Assembly (NCBI GenBank): GCA_944325495.1
Contig: CALVAD010000005.1
Coordinates: 1-64,000 of the forward strand
DNA from: an uncultured Bacteroidales bacterium
Lineage (GTDB): Bacteria; Bacteroidota; Bacteroidia; Bacteroidales; UBA932
Reading direction: 5' to 3'
DNA length: 64,000 bases
Within the stretch, counting starts at the first letter, position 1. Each line of letters opens with the position of its first letter. Shown in pieces: positions 16,000 through 24,425 of this stretch. Position numbers and translations under genes: made by a program. The notes under the pieces are model-generated. The model worked only from the letters and a program-made list of their open reading frames with translations, did no database searches and was not told where the DNA came from.

Positions 16000-16784
16000 A
16001 AAGGAAGGTCCGCTTCACCATAGCCGCAGCGCTCGCCGTACTGCTCTGCACAGCCGCTCTCCTGATGCTCCATGCGACCAGGAAGGAGAGGGCGATGCTG
16101 GCCTGCGAGCATGTGGAGGTGGAGTTCAGGGACAGTCTGAAGTTCGTGAGCGCGAAGGACGTGACCTCGTGGCTCGACAGGAACTACGGCATCTGCACGG
16201 GCCAGAGGCTCGACAGCCTCGACCTCCACAGAATCGAGAAGATGCTGCTGAGCCGCGGGCCGATAGTCGGCTGCGAGGCGTGGACCGACGACCTCGGCGT
16301 ACTGCATATCGAGATATGGCAGCGCCGTCCCGTGCTGCGTTTCAGCTACGGCGAGGGCAAAGGCTACTATGTCGACGGCGAAGGCTATGTCTTCCCCCTG
16401 CACCGCAGCTACACCGCCGATGTCAGGGTCATAGAGGGCGACATCCCCGTGAGGCCGGCGGCCGGATTCAGCGGACAGCCGGAGTCCGAAGCCGACAGGC
16501 GCTGGATAGCAGGAATGCTGGAATACGGGCGCGCGGTGGACGCTTCGAGAACATGGAGCGGACTTGTCAGACGCACCGTCATACGCGGCGACGGCGACAT
16601 AGCCCTGACCATAGGCTCGGGCGAGGAGCTTTACATAATAGGCGGCCCCGACAGGCTGGAGGAGAAACTCGACGGCATCGCCAGATACCGGAGGGACATA
16701 CTGCCGCAGGTCGGCGAAGGCCATTACAGGACAATCAATCTGAAATACAAAAACCAAATAATATGCAGGCAGAAAGATACATAG
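15996..16784 (+). CDS. ftsQ: FtsQ/DivIB-like division protein
   Basis: This 262-residue bitopic protein has a short basic N-terminus (MKRKVR), one membrane helix (about 7-28) and a periplasmic region. The latter begins with a POTRA-like segment (VEVEFRDSLKFVSAKDV) and continues with the beta domain (IWQRRPVLRF, YYVDGEGYVFPL). FtsQ bridges early and late divisome proteins. Identification rests on these segments and on its place before ftsA. It overlaps murC by ATGA and ftsA by 22 nt. Confidence 0.9.
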   Translation: MKRKVRFTIAAALAVLLCTAALLMLHATRKERAMLACEHVEVEFRDSLKFVSAKDVTSWLDRNYGICTGQRLDSLDLHRIEKMLLSRGPIVGCEAWTDDLGVLHIEIWQRRPVLRFSYGEGKGYYVDGEGYVFPLHRSYTADVRVIEGDIPVRPAAGFSGQPESEADRRWIAGMLEYGRAVDASRTWSGLVRRTVIRGDGDIALTIGSGEELYIIGGPDRLEEKLDGIARYRRDILPQVGEGHYRTINLKYKNQIICRQKDT

Positions 16785-18223
16785 CGGCGGCGGACATGGG
16801 CACGTCCAAGGTCGCCCTGAGCGTCGCCAAGGTGGATGGCAGGGACATCCAGGTAATCTACTACAAGGAACTGCCTTCCGACGGAGTCAGCTACGGCTCC
16901 GTGCTCAACCCCACGAGAGCGGCAGTACCGCTGAAAGCCGCGGTGGAGGAAGCCGAGAAGGAACTGAACATCAGAATCCTGCAGCTCGTGATAGGACTGC
17001 CCCGATACAGCATCCGCCAGGAGACGGCGAGCGCGAAGATACCGCGCAGCGAGCCTGACAGCTGCATCACGAGGGAGGAGATCAACGCCCTCAAGGGCAT
17101 GGCCATAGACACCTACCCCCTGGAGAACGAAGTGAAGGAGGAGATCTACGGGGCCGTGGCGCAGTCGTTCTCCGCCGACGAGGACCTGGTCTGCGCCTGC
17201 GAGAACGATGTCATAGGAGTGCCGGCCGAGAGCATCGAAGGCCATTTCAAGATATTCATAGGCGCGAAGAAGGCCGACAGCAACATCGACAGGATGCTCA
17301 ACGACGTCGGAGTGGCTCCGGCACGCAAGATCTTCACGCCGGCGGCTGTGGCGCAGGCCGTGCTCACCGACTCCGAGAAGGAGAACGGGGTCGCCCTCGT
17401 GGAGATAGGCGCGGGCGTGACGTCCGTGACCATATACAAGGGCCGGCTGCTCAGGCACTATTCTTCGATCCCCTTCGGCGGCAGGAGCGTCACTTCCGAC
17501 ATCAAGTACGAATGCTGCTTCACCGAAGCGCTGGCCGAGAACATCAAGCTCGCCTTCGGAGCCTGCCTGCCCGACAAGCTCCAGAACCTCGGCGACAAGA
17601 TCATCCAGATCAACGACGACGAGAACGGCACCTACGAGCAGCTTCCGGTCAAGTATCTCTCGGAGATCATCACATGCCGCACCCGGGAGATACTCGAAGC
17701 CGTGCTCTACCAGATACAGCAGAGCGGCTATGCCGACCAATTGCGCAACGGCGTGGTGCTGACCGGAGGAGGCGCCTCGCTGGTCAACATCGGACAGATG
17801 CTCAAGGAGATGTCCGGCTACACGGTGCGCACCGGCTATCCGCGCACCCAGATATTCAGCTCCGGAGGATGCCCGGGAGCCGCCGAGGCGTCGGCCGCCG
17901 CGTCCATAGGAATGATCCTGGAAGCCAGCAGGGACAGCCATCTCAACTGCATAGAGGAAGCCGAGGCCGCAACGGACGCGGAAAGCGCCTCCGCACCGGC
18001 TCAGGCCGCGACGGAGGAGACCACCGCTCCGGACAACGGCACCTTCTTCAACGACGACGAGCTGAGGGAAATCACGGCCCCGACGACGAAGAAGAAGGAG
18101 GAGAGAAAGCCGAAGGAGAAGAACACGAACGTCATCTGGACCAAGTTCAGGCGCAAGATAAGCGGCGGCCTCGAGAACGCGTTCGACAGCACCTTCGGCA
18201 CTTTGTTTGACTCAATGGAATAG
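16763..18223 (+). CDS. ftsA: FtsA, actin-like membrane tether of the Z ring
   Basis: This 486-residue actin-fold ATPase anchors FtsZ to the membrane. The phosphate-1 loop AAADMGTSKVALSV, the 1C domain, VEIGAGVTSVTIYKG and the adenosine motif LTGGGASLVNIGQM are visible. The C-terminal part (about 400-460) is a charged linker, followed by a tail with a likely amphipathic helix (WTKFRRKISGGLENAFDSTF). ATG 16763 lies in the end of ftsQ and yields the family start. It ends 4 nt before ftsZ. Confidence 0.95.
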   Translation: MQAERYIAAADMGTSKVALSVAKVDGRDIQVIYYKELPSDGVSYGSVLNPTRAAVPLKAAVEEAEKELNIRILQLVIGLPRYSIRQETASAKIPRSEPDSCITREEINALKGMAIDTYPLENEVKEEIYGAVAQSFSADEDLVCACENDVIGVPAESIEGHFKIFIGAKKADSNIDRMLNDVGVAPARKIFTPAAVAQAVLTDSEKENGVALVEIGAGVTSVTIYKGRLLRHYSSIPFGGRSVTSDIKYECCFTEALAENIKLAFGACLPDKLQNLGDKIIQINDDENGTYEQLPVKYLSEIITCRTREILEAVLYQIQQSGYADQLRNGVVLTGGGASLVNIGQMLKEMSGYTVRTGYPRTQIFSSGGCPGAAEASAAASIGMILEASRDSHLNCIEEAEAATDAESASAPAQAATEETTAPDNGTFFNDDELREITAPTTKKKEERKPKEKNTNVIWTKFRRKISGGLENAFDSTFGTLFDSME

Positions 18224-18227
18224 GAAT

Positions 18228-19469
18228 ATGGAAGACGACAGGATACTGGACGCCATCACCCCCAGCAACTGGGTGAGCTCCGACGAGATAATCAAGGTGC
18301 TCGGAGTCGGCGGAGGCGGATGCAACGCCGTCAACTACATGTACAACAAGGGCATAAAGGGCTGCAGCTTCGTGGTCTGCAACACCGACTCCCAGGCCCT
18401 CAGATGCAGTCCCGTGCCCACGCAGATACAGATGGGCCGGGGGCTCGGGGCCGGGACCAACCCCATCAACGGCCGCAACGCCGCCATCGAAAGCCAGGAA
18501 CAGATAGAGAGGATAGTCCTGGACACTGACACCAGGATGCTCTTCATCACGGCCGGAATGGGAGGCGGCACGGGCACGGGAGCCGCCCCGGTGATAGCCA
18601 AGATGGCCAAGGACCGGGGCATACTGACCGTGGCCGTGGTCACGCTGCCCTTCCTCAACGAGGGCAACGAATCGCTCTCCCGCGCGATAGACGGCATACA
18701 CGAACTGGAGAAGAACGTCGACAGCCTGCTGCTCATCAACAACGAGAAGCTGCACGAGTACTACGGCAACCAGTTGATACAGGACGCCTTCCCCAAGGCC
18801 GACGAAGTGCTGGCCACCGCGGTCAGGGGCATAATCGAAATCATCAAGAAGCCGGGCTACATCAATGTCGACTTCAAGGATGTGGAGACCATGATGCGCA
18901 ACAGCGGCATGGCGCTGATGGGCAGCGGCGAGGGCAGCGGCCCCAACCGCATCGACGACGCCGTCAAGGCCGCATTCGAATCCCCGCTGCTCAACGACTT
19001 CGACCTCAAGTCCGCCAAGAAGGTGCTGATCAACATCACCTGCGGCAACAACGAGCAGGGCCTGACGATGGACGACCTCAACGAAATCAACAAGAAGATA
19101 GACGAGTACACCGGCAAGGCCAACAACTTCAAGCGCGGCCTGATATGGGACGATGACCCCGAGATAGGCGACACCGTCCGAATCACCTCGATAGTCACGG
19201 GGCTCCGCTTCTCCGACGTCATAGGGCCGGCGAGGGACATCGGCAACTACATCATGATAGGCAAGGACTTCGTCTACGACAAGTCCGAGTCCGCGCGCGA
19301 CGGCATCACCCTCTACGAGGACATGAGCTCGCAGCAGATAGGCTTCAACACCAAGAGCAATGTCCGCAGCTTCAACTTCGGACCCGACGAGAAGCCCTGC
19401 CTGGTGGTCTCCCCCGGCGAGAGCCTGTCCGACCTCGAGAGCATCCCCGCCATACGCAGAATAAAGTAG
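18228..19469 (+). CDS. ftsZ: FtsZ, tubulin-like division GTPase
   Basis: This 413-residue protein is the cytoplasmic GTPase that polymerises into the Z ring. Motifs are GVGGGGCNAV (27-36), the tubulin signature GGGTGTG (112-118), and the T7-loop region with NVDFKDV. After the globular core comes a short linker and the conserved C-terminal peptide ending IPAIRRIK, the FtsA-binding tail. ATG 18228 (MEDDRI) is preferred over the in-frame ATG at 18207, which lies in the ftsA end. It is the last gene of the cluster. Confidence 0.97.
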   Translation: MEDDRILDAITPSNWVSSDEIIKVLGVGGGGCNAVNYMYNKGIKGCSFVVCNTDSQALRCSPVPTQIQMGRGLGAGTNPINGRNAAIESQEQIERIVLDTDTRMLFITAGMGGGTGTGAAPVIAKMAKDRGILTVAVVTLPFLNEGNESLSRAIDGIHELEKNVDSLLLINNEKLHEYYGNQLIQDAFPKADEVLATAVRGIIEIIKKPGYINVDFKDVETMMRNSGMALMGSGEGSGPNRIDDAVKAAFESPLLNDFDLKSAKKVLINITCGNNEQGLTMDDLNEINKKIDEYTGKANNFKRGLIWDDDPEIGDTVRITSIVTGLRFSDVIGPARDIGNYIMIGKDFVYDKSESARDGITLYEDMSSQQIGFNTKSNVRSFNFGPDEKPCLVVSPGESLSDLESIPAIRRIK

Positions 19470-19489
19470 CTGACTGCTCCTCCTGATAT

Positions 19490-19509
19490 CGTCGCCATAG
19501 CCGGCGACG
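19490..19509 (+). terminator. weak hairpin after ftsZ
   Basis: A 7-bp stem CGTCGCC/GGCGACG with a 6-nt loop lies 20 nt after the ftsZ stop. No T run follows, so it may be a pause or mRNA-end structure rather than an efficient terminator. Confidence 0.4.
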
Positions 19510-19568
19510 CTGATGCCAGGACCGCATGTCCACCCGTGGAACACTGAACAGTTGTATGAAAATTTGCG

Positions 19569-19576
19569 TAATTTTG
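19569..19576 (+). promoter_or_regulatory. -7 box for gltX
   Basis: TAATTTTG fits TAnnTTTG and lies 13 bp before the gltX ATG, so gltX probably has its own promoter rather than depending on the dcw transcript. Confidence 0.55.
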
Positions 19577-19589
19577 CCGCACATATAGC

Positions 19590-21227
19590 ATGACAATGAG
19601 AAGGACAAGAGTTAGATTCGCTCCGTCCCCGACGGGGCCCCTGCATATGGGCGGAGTCCGCACCGCCCTCTACAACTACCTCTACGCCAAGCAGCACGGA
19701 GGGGATTTCATCCTCAGGATAGAGGACACCGACTCCAACCGCTTCGTCCCCGGAGCCGAGCAGTACATCATCGAGGCGCTCAACTGGTGCGGCATCATCC
19801 CGGACGAGGGCGTGGACGCCGGCGGCCGGGTGGTCGAGACCCCCTCGGAGAAGCATCCCCACGCCCCTTACCGCCAGAGCCAGCGCCGCGGCATCTACCG
19901 CCGCTACGCCGAACAGCTCGTGGCTTCGGGCAACGCCTACTACGCCTTCGACTCCGCCGAGGACCTGGAGCTCATGCGCTCGCGGGCCGAGAACGCCGGA
20001 GAGACTTTCATCTACAATCACGGCACGCGCGGCAGGATGTGCAATTCCCTGACCCTCGGCCAGGAAGAGACAGCCAGAATGCTCGAGGAGCGCAACGACT
20101 GGACGATACGCTTCAAGATGCCCGAGAACCGCACCGTGCAGATGGACGACCTCATACGCGGCCACATCGAGGTGAACACCTCGACCCTCGACGACAAGGT
20201 GCTCTGGAAAAAGGCCGACGAACTGCCGACCTACCACCTCGCCAACATAGTGGACGACCATCTGATGGAAATCACCGAGGTGATACGCGGCGAGGAATGG
20301 CTGCCTTCGCTCCCCCTGCACTGGCTGCTCTACGAAGCCTTCGGGTGGACGGACACCATGCCCCGTTTCGCCCACCTGCCTCTGCTGCTCAAGCCTGTCG
20401 GCAACGGCAAGCTGAGCAAGAGGGACGGAGACAAGATGGGCTTCCCTGTGTTCCCTCTCGAATGGACCTCCGCCGGCGGCGAGAAGAGCCGCGGCTACCG
20501 GGAGGACGGCTACTTCCCCGACGCTTTCGTGAACATGCTCGCGATGCTCGGCTGGAATCCCGGCACGGAGCAGGAGATATTCTCGATGCAGCAGCTCATA
20601 GACGCCTTCTCGCTCGAAAAGGTCGGAAAGTCCGGCGCCAAGTTCAATCCCGAGAAGGCCCGCTGGTACAACAGGGAGTATCTCCGCATGCGCTCCGACT
20701 CCGAGCTTGCGGAGCTGTTCATGCCCATGCTCGCGAAGAAAGGAATCAAGGCCGAGCCCGCGTTCGTGGAGAAGGTCGTAGGACTGATCAAGGAAAGGGC
20801 CACCTTCGTCGCCGACTTCTGGACCATAGCCTCCTACCTTTTCGTGGCTCCCAGGGACTTCGCCGGATACGGCATCAAGGCCGGTGCCGCCTCCGAGAAG
20901 CCGGCCGACCCTAACCGTCCGGCAGATCCGCGCGCCAAGGTCTATGACGACGCCGCGACAGCCCCCTTCCTTGCGAAAGACGCGGACAAGTTCTGGAAAG
21001 AAGAATACTACACGGCGGCGCTCGATGCGCTCAAACACGCCGAAGCCGACGGCATCGAGGAATATATCCGCGCGAAGGGTCTGCCCCTCGGCAAGGTCAT
21101 GAACTGCCTGCGACTGGCGCTGACAGGCGCTGCAAGCGGTCTCGGAATCGCCGACATAGTGTCATTCATCGGCAGGGACGAGGCGCTTGACCGCATGGAC
21201 TTCGCAATCTCCAGACTCGGCGCCTGA
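19590..21227 (+). CDS. gltX: glutamyl-tRNA synthetase
   Basis: This 545-residue class I aminoacyl-tRNA synthetase charges tRNA-Glu. The HIGH-type motif is PSPTGPLHMGG (residues 13-23) and the KMSKS-type loop is KLSKR (274-278), as usual in Bacteroidota. The C-terminal anticodon-binding domain is complete and ends with DFAISRLGA. ATG 19590 is used; a second ATG lies 6 nt downstream. It stands alone between ftsZ and a repeat zone. Confidence 0.96.
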   Translation: MTMRRTRVRFAPSPTGPLHMGGVRTALYNYLYAKQHGGDFILRIEDTDSNRFVPGAEQYIIEALNWCGIIPDEGVDAGGRVVETPSEKHPHAPYRQSQRRGIYRRYAEQLVASGNAYYAFDSAEDLELMRSRAENAGETFIYNHGTRGRMCNSLTLGQEETARMLEERNDWTIRFKMPENRTVQMDDLIRGHIEVNTSTLDDKVLWKKADELPTYHLANIVDDHLMEITEVIRGEEWLPSLPLHWLLYEAFGWTDTMPRFAHLPLLLKPVGNGKLSKRDGDKMGFPVFPLEWTSAGGEKSRGYREDGYFPDAFVNMLAMLGWNPGTEQEIFSMQQLIDAFSLEKVGKSGAKFNPEKARWYNREYLRMRSDSELAELFMPMLAKKGIKAEPAFVEKVVGLIKERATFVADFWTIASYLFVAPRDFAGYGIKAGAASEKPADPNRPADPRAKVYDDAATAPFLAKDADKFWKEEYYTAALDALKHAEADGIEEYIRAKGLPLGKVMNCLRLALTGAASGLGIADIVSFIGRDEALDRMDFAISRLGA

Positions 21228-21293
21228 TTCCGCCGGTCTTTCAAAGTCGGAAGGCTTCCGCCCGGCAGCCGGATAATCCGGGAACAGCCTTTG

Positions 21294-21371
21294 ATGCCGG
21301 AAGGCAGCCGCTCCACCGGCAGGCAGGAAAATTGGGAATAGCCTGCCGGTGGAGCGGCTGCCTTCCGGCAT
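21294..21371. repeat. 31-bp perfect inverted repeat after gltX
   Basis: Arms 21294-21324 and 21341-21371 are perfectly complementary over 31 bp around a 16-nt loop. The arm contains the words GGCAGCCGCTCCACCGGCAGG. No T run follows. It may act as a transcription end, an mRNA-stabilising hairpin, or be a REP-like palindrome like others in this window. Confidence 0.85.
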
Positions 21372-21514
21372 TATGAGAGGCGGATGACGAATCTTTAGGG
21401 CTTTTCACAGATTTCCGTGAAATTCCGCATCGGAAAGCATGAATTGGCACAGAATTGGCAATGAATCTTGCCGAATAGTTTTTTCATAGGTTTAATTTTA
21501 GGTTAGAATTGCCG

Positions 21515-21549
21515 TTACGACCCGATGTGATATCGGGTCGTAATTTTTT
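21515..21549 (+). terminator. strong intrinsic terminator
   Basis: An 11-bp stem (TTACGACCCGA and complement) with a 7-nt loop is followed at once by TTTTTT. This is the clearest terminator of the window. It lies about 290 bp after gltX and 32 bp before the small lipoprotein, so it ends either a long gltX 3' region or a separate short transcript. Confidence 0.8.
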
Positions 21550-21580
21550 GTGAATTTGTGAAGCAACCATACACATTGTA

Positions 21581-21886
21581 GTGTATGAAAAAGTATTTCT
21601 GTATGCTGTGGGGGGTCTGATGCTGGCCGTATCATGCCAGAAGACACCTGAGAATCCCCCGGTTTCACTTACTGCAGGCGAAAACAGCATGACATTCACA
21701 ATCAGCACGGCCAACGCGGAAGCCGCTGCCTGGGCAGTGGTCAAGGACGGCGAGATAACAATCACCAAATCCGGCGACAACTACCATGTCTCCGCAACGA
21801 ATCTAACCACTTCCAAGGGAACTTCAGTCAGCTTCGAATTCGACGGGCCTCTCGGCCTGGTGAACGACTACAGGAGCGCAAACTGA
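21581..21886 (+). CDS. small lipoprotein, possibly truncated
   Basis: A 101-residue frame starts with GTG (MYEKVFLYAVGG) and has a lipobox LAVSC near residue 19, followed by a short beta-rich domain. It resembles the N-terminal part of larger Bacteroidota surface lipoproteins, and the sequence stops abruptly (NDYRSAN). An ATG at 21585 in another frame opens with MKKYF but stops after 11 codons, so a frameshift near the start is possible. It follows a strong terminator by only 32 nt with no obvious promoter. It may be a remnant. I do not recognise a family. Confidence 0.45.
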   Translation: MYEKVFLYAVGGLMLAVSCQKTPENPPVSLTAGENSMTFTISTANAEAAAWAVVKDGEITITKSGDNYHVSATNLTTSKGTSVSFEFDGPLGLVNDYRSAN

Positions 21887-21929
21887 CCAAAGTCAAAATT
21901 CATTGAGCCCGGTTCAGGCTCAACGGGAA

Positions 21930-21966
21930 GGGAGCCCGGTGCAGAATCAGAACGCACCGGGCTCCC
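21930..21966. terminator. bidirectional hairpin between lipoprotein and truB
   Basis: A 13-bp perfect stem (GGGAGCCCGGTGC / GCACCGGGCTCCC) with an 11-nt loop lies between two converging genes. TACATTTTC follows on the plus side. It probably ends the truB transcript and the small lipoprotein transcript. Confidence 0.65.
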
Positions 21967-21994
21967 TACATTTTCAATCCCGTGTCCGTCGGAG

Positions 21995-22816
21995 TCAACG
22001 GCCGCCTCCGAAAAGCGACAGGGCTTCGTCGAGACTCAGGGCCTCATCTATGCCGAAGCCGCCGTTGCGGGTGCGGCGGAGACTGCTCAGGAAGGCGCCG
22101 CTGCCAAGGGCCTCGCCAAGATCGCGGGCCAGCGCGCGGATATATGTCCCCTTGCTGCATGAAACGCGCAGCATCGCCGTGGGAAGGCTGATTCCCGACA
22201 CGTCGGCGACCTTGATTTTCCTGTCCTGGGCGTCGAACGGCGGCACTATCTCCGAAAGCGGCATGGAATCCGACCACGAAAGCAGCTCCAGCTCGTAGAT
22301 GTTTATCCTGGAAGCCCTTATTATGCCCTCCGCATCGGCCCTGACTCCCTGACGCCAGAGCCGGCGGGCCATTTCATAGGCCCTTACCCCGTCCACCGAC
22401 TTGGCGCTGAACAGCGGGGCGACCTGCTCCTGCTCTCCGAGAAAAGACGGAAGCACGGCCCTGAGGGCCGCTTCAGATACTCCTCCGAGCGGCAGTCCGG
22501 TCTCCACCTCCTTCTCCAGGTCATACGACGCGGTCACGGCTCCGAAGCTGACTCCGGCCACATACTCCTTGACCGAAGCCTGAAGCTCCTCGGCCCTGCG
22601 CGTGGCGGGGCCGACGCACACGAGCAATATGCCCGTGGCCAGGGGGTCCAGGGTGCCGGCATGTCCGACCTTGAGATTCTTCTTCCCGAAATGGCGCTTG
22701 GCGGCGAACTTTATCTTGCGTACGAGGTCCGCCGATGTCCAGCGCCACGGCTTGTCCACCGGCAATACCAGCCCCTCGGGATAGTCGGCTATGTCAGTCG
22801 ATATCGATCTTGTCAA
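21995..22816 (-). CDS. truB: tRNA pseudouridine(55) synthase TruB
   Basis: This 273-residue enzyme converts U55 of the tRNA T-loop to pseudouridine. The catalytic aspartate lies in GHAGTLDPLATGIL, and KPWRWTSADLV at the N-terminus is the usual substrate loop. No ATG precedes the conserved start region; the best start is TTG at 22816, inside the 3' end of rpiB (23-nt overlap). Translation is therefore probably coupled to rpiB. Confidence 0.92.
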   Translation of the reverse strand: MTRSISTDIADYPEGLVLPVDKPWRWTSADLVRKIKFAAKRHFGKKNLKVGHAGTLDPLATGILLVCVGPATRRAEELQASVKEYVAGVSFGAVTASYDLEKEVETGLPLGGVSEAALRAVLPSFLGEQEQVAPLFSAKSVDGVRAYEMARRLWRQGVRADAEGIIRASRINIYELELLSWSDSMPLSEIVPPFDAQDRKIKVADVSGISLPTAMLRVSCSKGTYIRALARDLGEALGSGAFLSSLRRTRNGGFGIDEALSLDEALSLFGGGR

Positions 22817-23225
22817 TTCTGCGCTTGTGCCGTCCTCCGGCGAATTTTGTTTCCATCCATGTCCTCACCATCATCACCGCCATGCGGTAGGAGACGAAAC
22901 GGGCCGGCATCACGAGCACGTTGGCGTCGTTGTGCTCCTTGCATAGTCTGGCGATTTCGGTGTTCCACGCCAGGCAGGCCCTGACGCCCTTATGGTGGTT
23001 CAGAGTCAGAGCCATGCCGTTGCCGGTCCCGCAGAGGGCGATTCCGGCGTCAACCTCCCCTTTCCGCACCGCCTCGGCGAGAGGATGGGCGTAGTCGGGA
23101 TAGTCACAGCTTTCAGGCGAATCGGTCCCGAAGTTCACCACCTCATGGCCCTTGCCGAGCAGGTAGGCTATCAGTCGGGTCTTGTAGTCAAGTCCGGCAT
23201 GGTCGCTGCAGATTCCTATCTTCAT
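22794..23225 (-). CDS. rpiB: ribose-5-phosphate isomerase B
   Basis: This 143-residue cytoplasmic isomerase interconverts ribose 5-phosphate and ribulose 5-phosphate. It shows the RpiB/LacAB signatures ICSDHAGLDYK, the catalytic cysteine region GIALCGTGNGMA, and HNDANVLVMPARF. It lies 11 nt downstream of the GH105 gene and overlaps truB, so these housekeeping genes may share the pectinase transcript. Confidence 0.94.
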   Translation of the reverse strand: MKIGICSDHAGLDYKTRLIAYLLGKGHEVVNFGTDSPESCDYPDYAHPLAEAVRKGEVDAGIALCGTGNGMALTLNHHKGVRACLAWNTEIARLCKEHNDANVLVMPARFVSYRMAVMMVRTWMETKFAGGRHKRRIDKIDID

Positions 23226-23236
23226 ACCTCAAAACA

Positions 23237-24424
23237 TCATTTAAGCATTTCCATTTCGAGCGAAGCCCAGATGAAGGGGCCCACTCCCTTGGAGTCGTTG
23301 GGTCGCACCGGTTCGCTCAGATAGTAGGCATAGTCTCCCATCCTGTTGTCCGAGCCTCCGAGCCCGCCGACGGCGCAGCATTTCTCGAGGCTGATGCGCC
23401 CCTGGTCGTCGGTGGTGACGAACTCGTCGACCACATCCTGATAGAGCTGCTTCGCATACGGAAGCAGGTCTTCGTCGAGCCAGCCCATGCGCACGCCCTT
23501 CAGGAACACATAGCTGAACATTGCGGAGCAGGTGGCTTCGAGGTAGTTGCCCTCGCGGCCGGGCTGGTCCATGACCTGATACCAGACTCCGCTCTCCGGG
23601 TCAGCCCATTCAGGAAGCACGGCGCAGATGGTCCGGAGCCTGTCGATCAGAACGCGGCGTCCGTCGAAATCCTCGGGAAGCCAGTCAAGCACGTCCACGA
23701 TGGCCATGCAGTACCAGCCGAGGGCGCGCCCCCAGCAATGCTGCGACTGCCCGGTCTGCGGGTCGCACCAGAACATGCTGCGCGACTCGTCCCATGCGTG
23801 GCGGTAGAGTCCGGTCGCGGGGTCGTAGGTGTGCTCAGCGGCGACGACGAATTCGTTGACTATCTCCCTGTAGGCTTCCAGCCGCTCCTCACCCTCAAGG
23901 TAGCGCGACGCGTATTCGGCATAGAAGGGGGTCGTCATGTAGACGCCGTCGAGCCATACCTGATGGGGATATATCTTCTTATGCCAGAAAGCGCCCTCGG
24001 AAGTGCGCGGCTGGGCGTCGATCTGCGACTTGAGCAGCTCTATCGCCTTGCGGTACTTCCCGTCGCCCGTCCGGTCGTAGAAATAGAACAGCGAGCGGCC
24101 GGGGCAGATGAGGTCGACATTGTACTTGTCCACGGAATAGGTCTCGATAGAACCGTCCTCGTGGACGACGGCGTCGTACCAGGCTTCGACATAATCATAG
24201 ATGTCCTCGCCACCGTAGGTCTCGTAGACATCCAGGAAGGCCTTCAGCTCCAGCCCGGGGGTGTAGCTCCATTTGAGCCGCCCCTCGGAGTAGTCGAGCC
24301 AGGTCGCGTCGGGGCAGCGGGACATCTGGGACCTGACCATGAGTTCCGACATGGGAGCGGTCTCTCCCCCGCCGCACGAAAGCAGCAGCGAACATGCCGC
24401 GGCGGCGATGATCAGCCTTTTCAT
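23237..24424 (-). CDS. GH105 unsaturated rhamnogalacturonyl/galacturonyl hydrolase, lipoprotein
   Basis: This 395-residue lipoprotein has lipobox LLLSC (Cys17) and an (alpha/alpha)6 barrel. The QVWLDGVYM segment carries the catalytic Asp of the YteR/GH105 family, and QSQHCWGRALGWYCMAI is also typical. GH105 releases 4,5-unsaturated uronic acid from oligosaccharides made by pectate or rhamnogalacturonan lyases; the product feeds KduI. It starts 1 nt after the GH28 stop and looks co-transcribed with it. It probably acts in the periplasm. Confidence 0.9.
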   Translation of the reverse strand: MKRLIIAAAACSLLLSCGGGETAPMSELMVRSQMSRCPDATWLDYSEGRLKWSYTPGLELKAFLDVYETYGGEDIYDYVEAWYDAVVHEDGSIETYSVDKYNVDLICPGRSLFYFYDRTGDGKYRKAIELLKSQIDAQPRTSEGAFWHKKIYPHQVWLDGVYMTTPFYAEYASRYLEGEERLEAYREIVNEFVVAAEHTYDPATGLYRHAWDESRSMFWCDPQTGQSQHCWGRALGWYCMAIVDVLDWLPEDFDGRRVLIDRLRTICAVLPEWADPESGVWYQVMDQPGREGNYLEATCSAMFSYVFLKGVRMGWLDEDLLPYAKQLYQDVVDEFVTTDDQGRISLEKCCAVGGLGGSDNRMGDYAYYLSEPVRPNDSKGVGPFIWASLEMEMLK

Positions 24425-24425
24425 A

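Noticed and set aside
10813..19469. Absence of murF and ddl from the dcw cluster as an anomaly
   Set aside because: These genes are often located elsewhere in Bacteroidota, so their absence here is ordinary.
18147..21038. 963-codon minus-strand frame across ftsZ and gltX
   Set aside because: It covers two certain plus-strand genes and has no domain-like pattern; a shadow of codon bias.
21441..21460. Sigma-54-like motif TGGCAC with a following TTGG
   Set aside because: The -12 part does not fit TTGC at the right spacing; a direct repeat of GAATTGGCA explains the match better.
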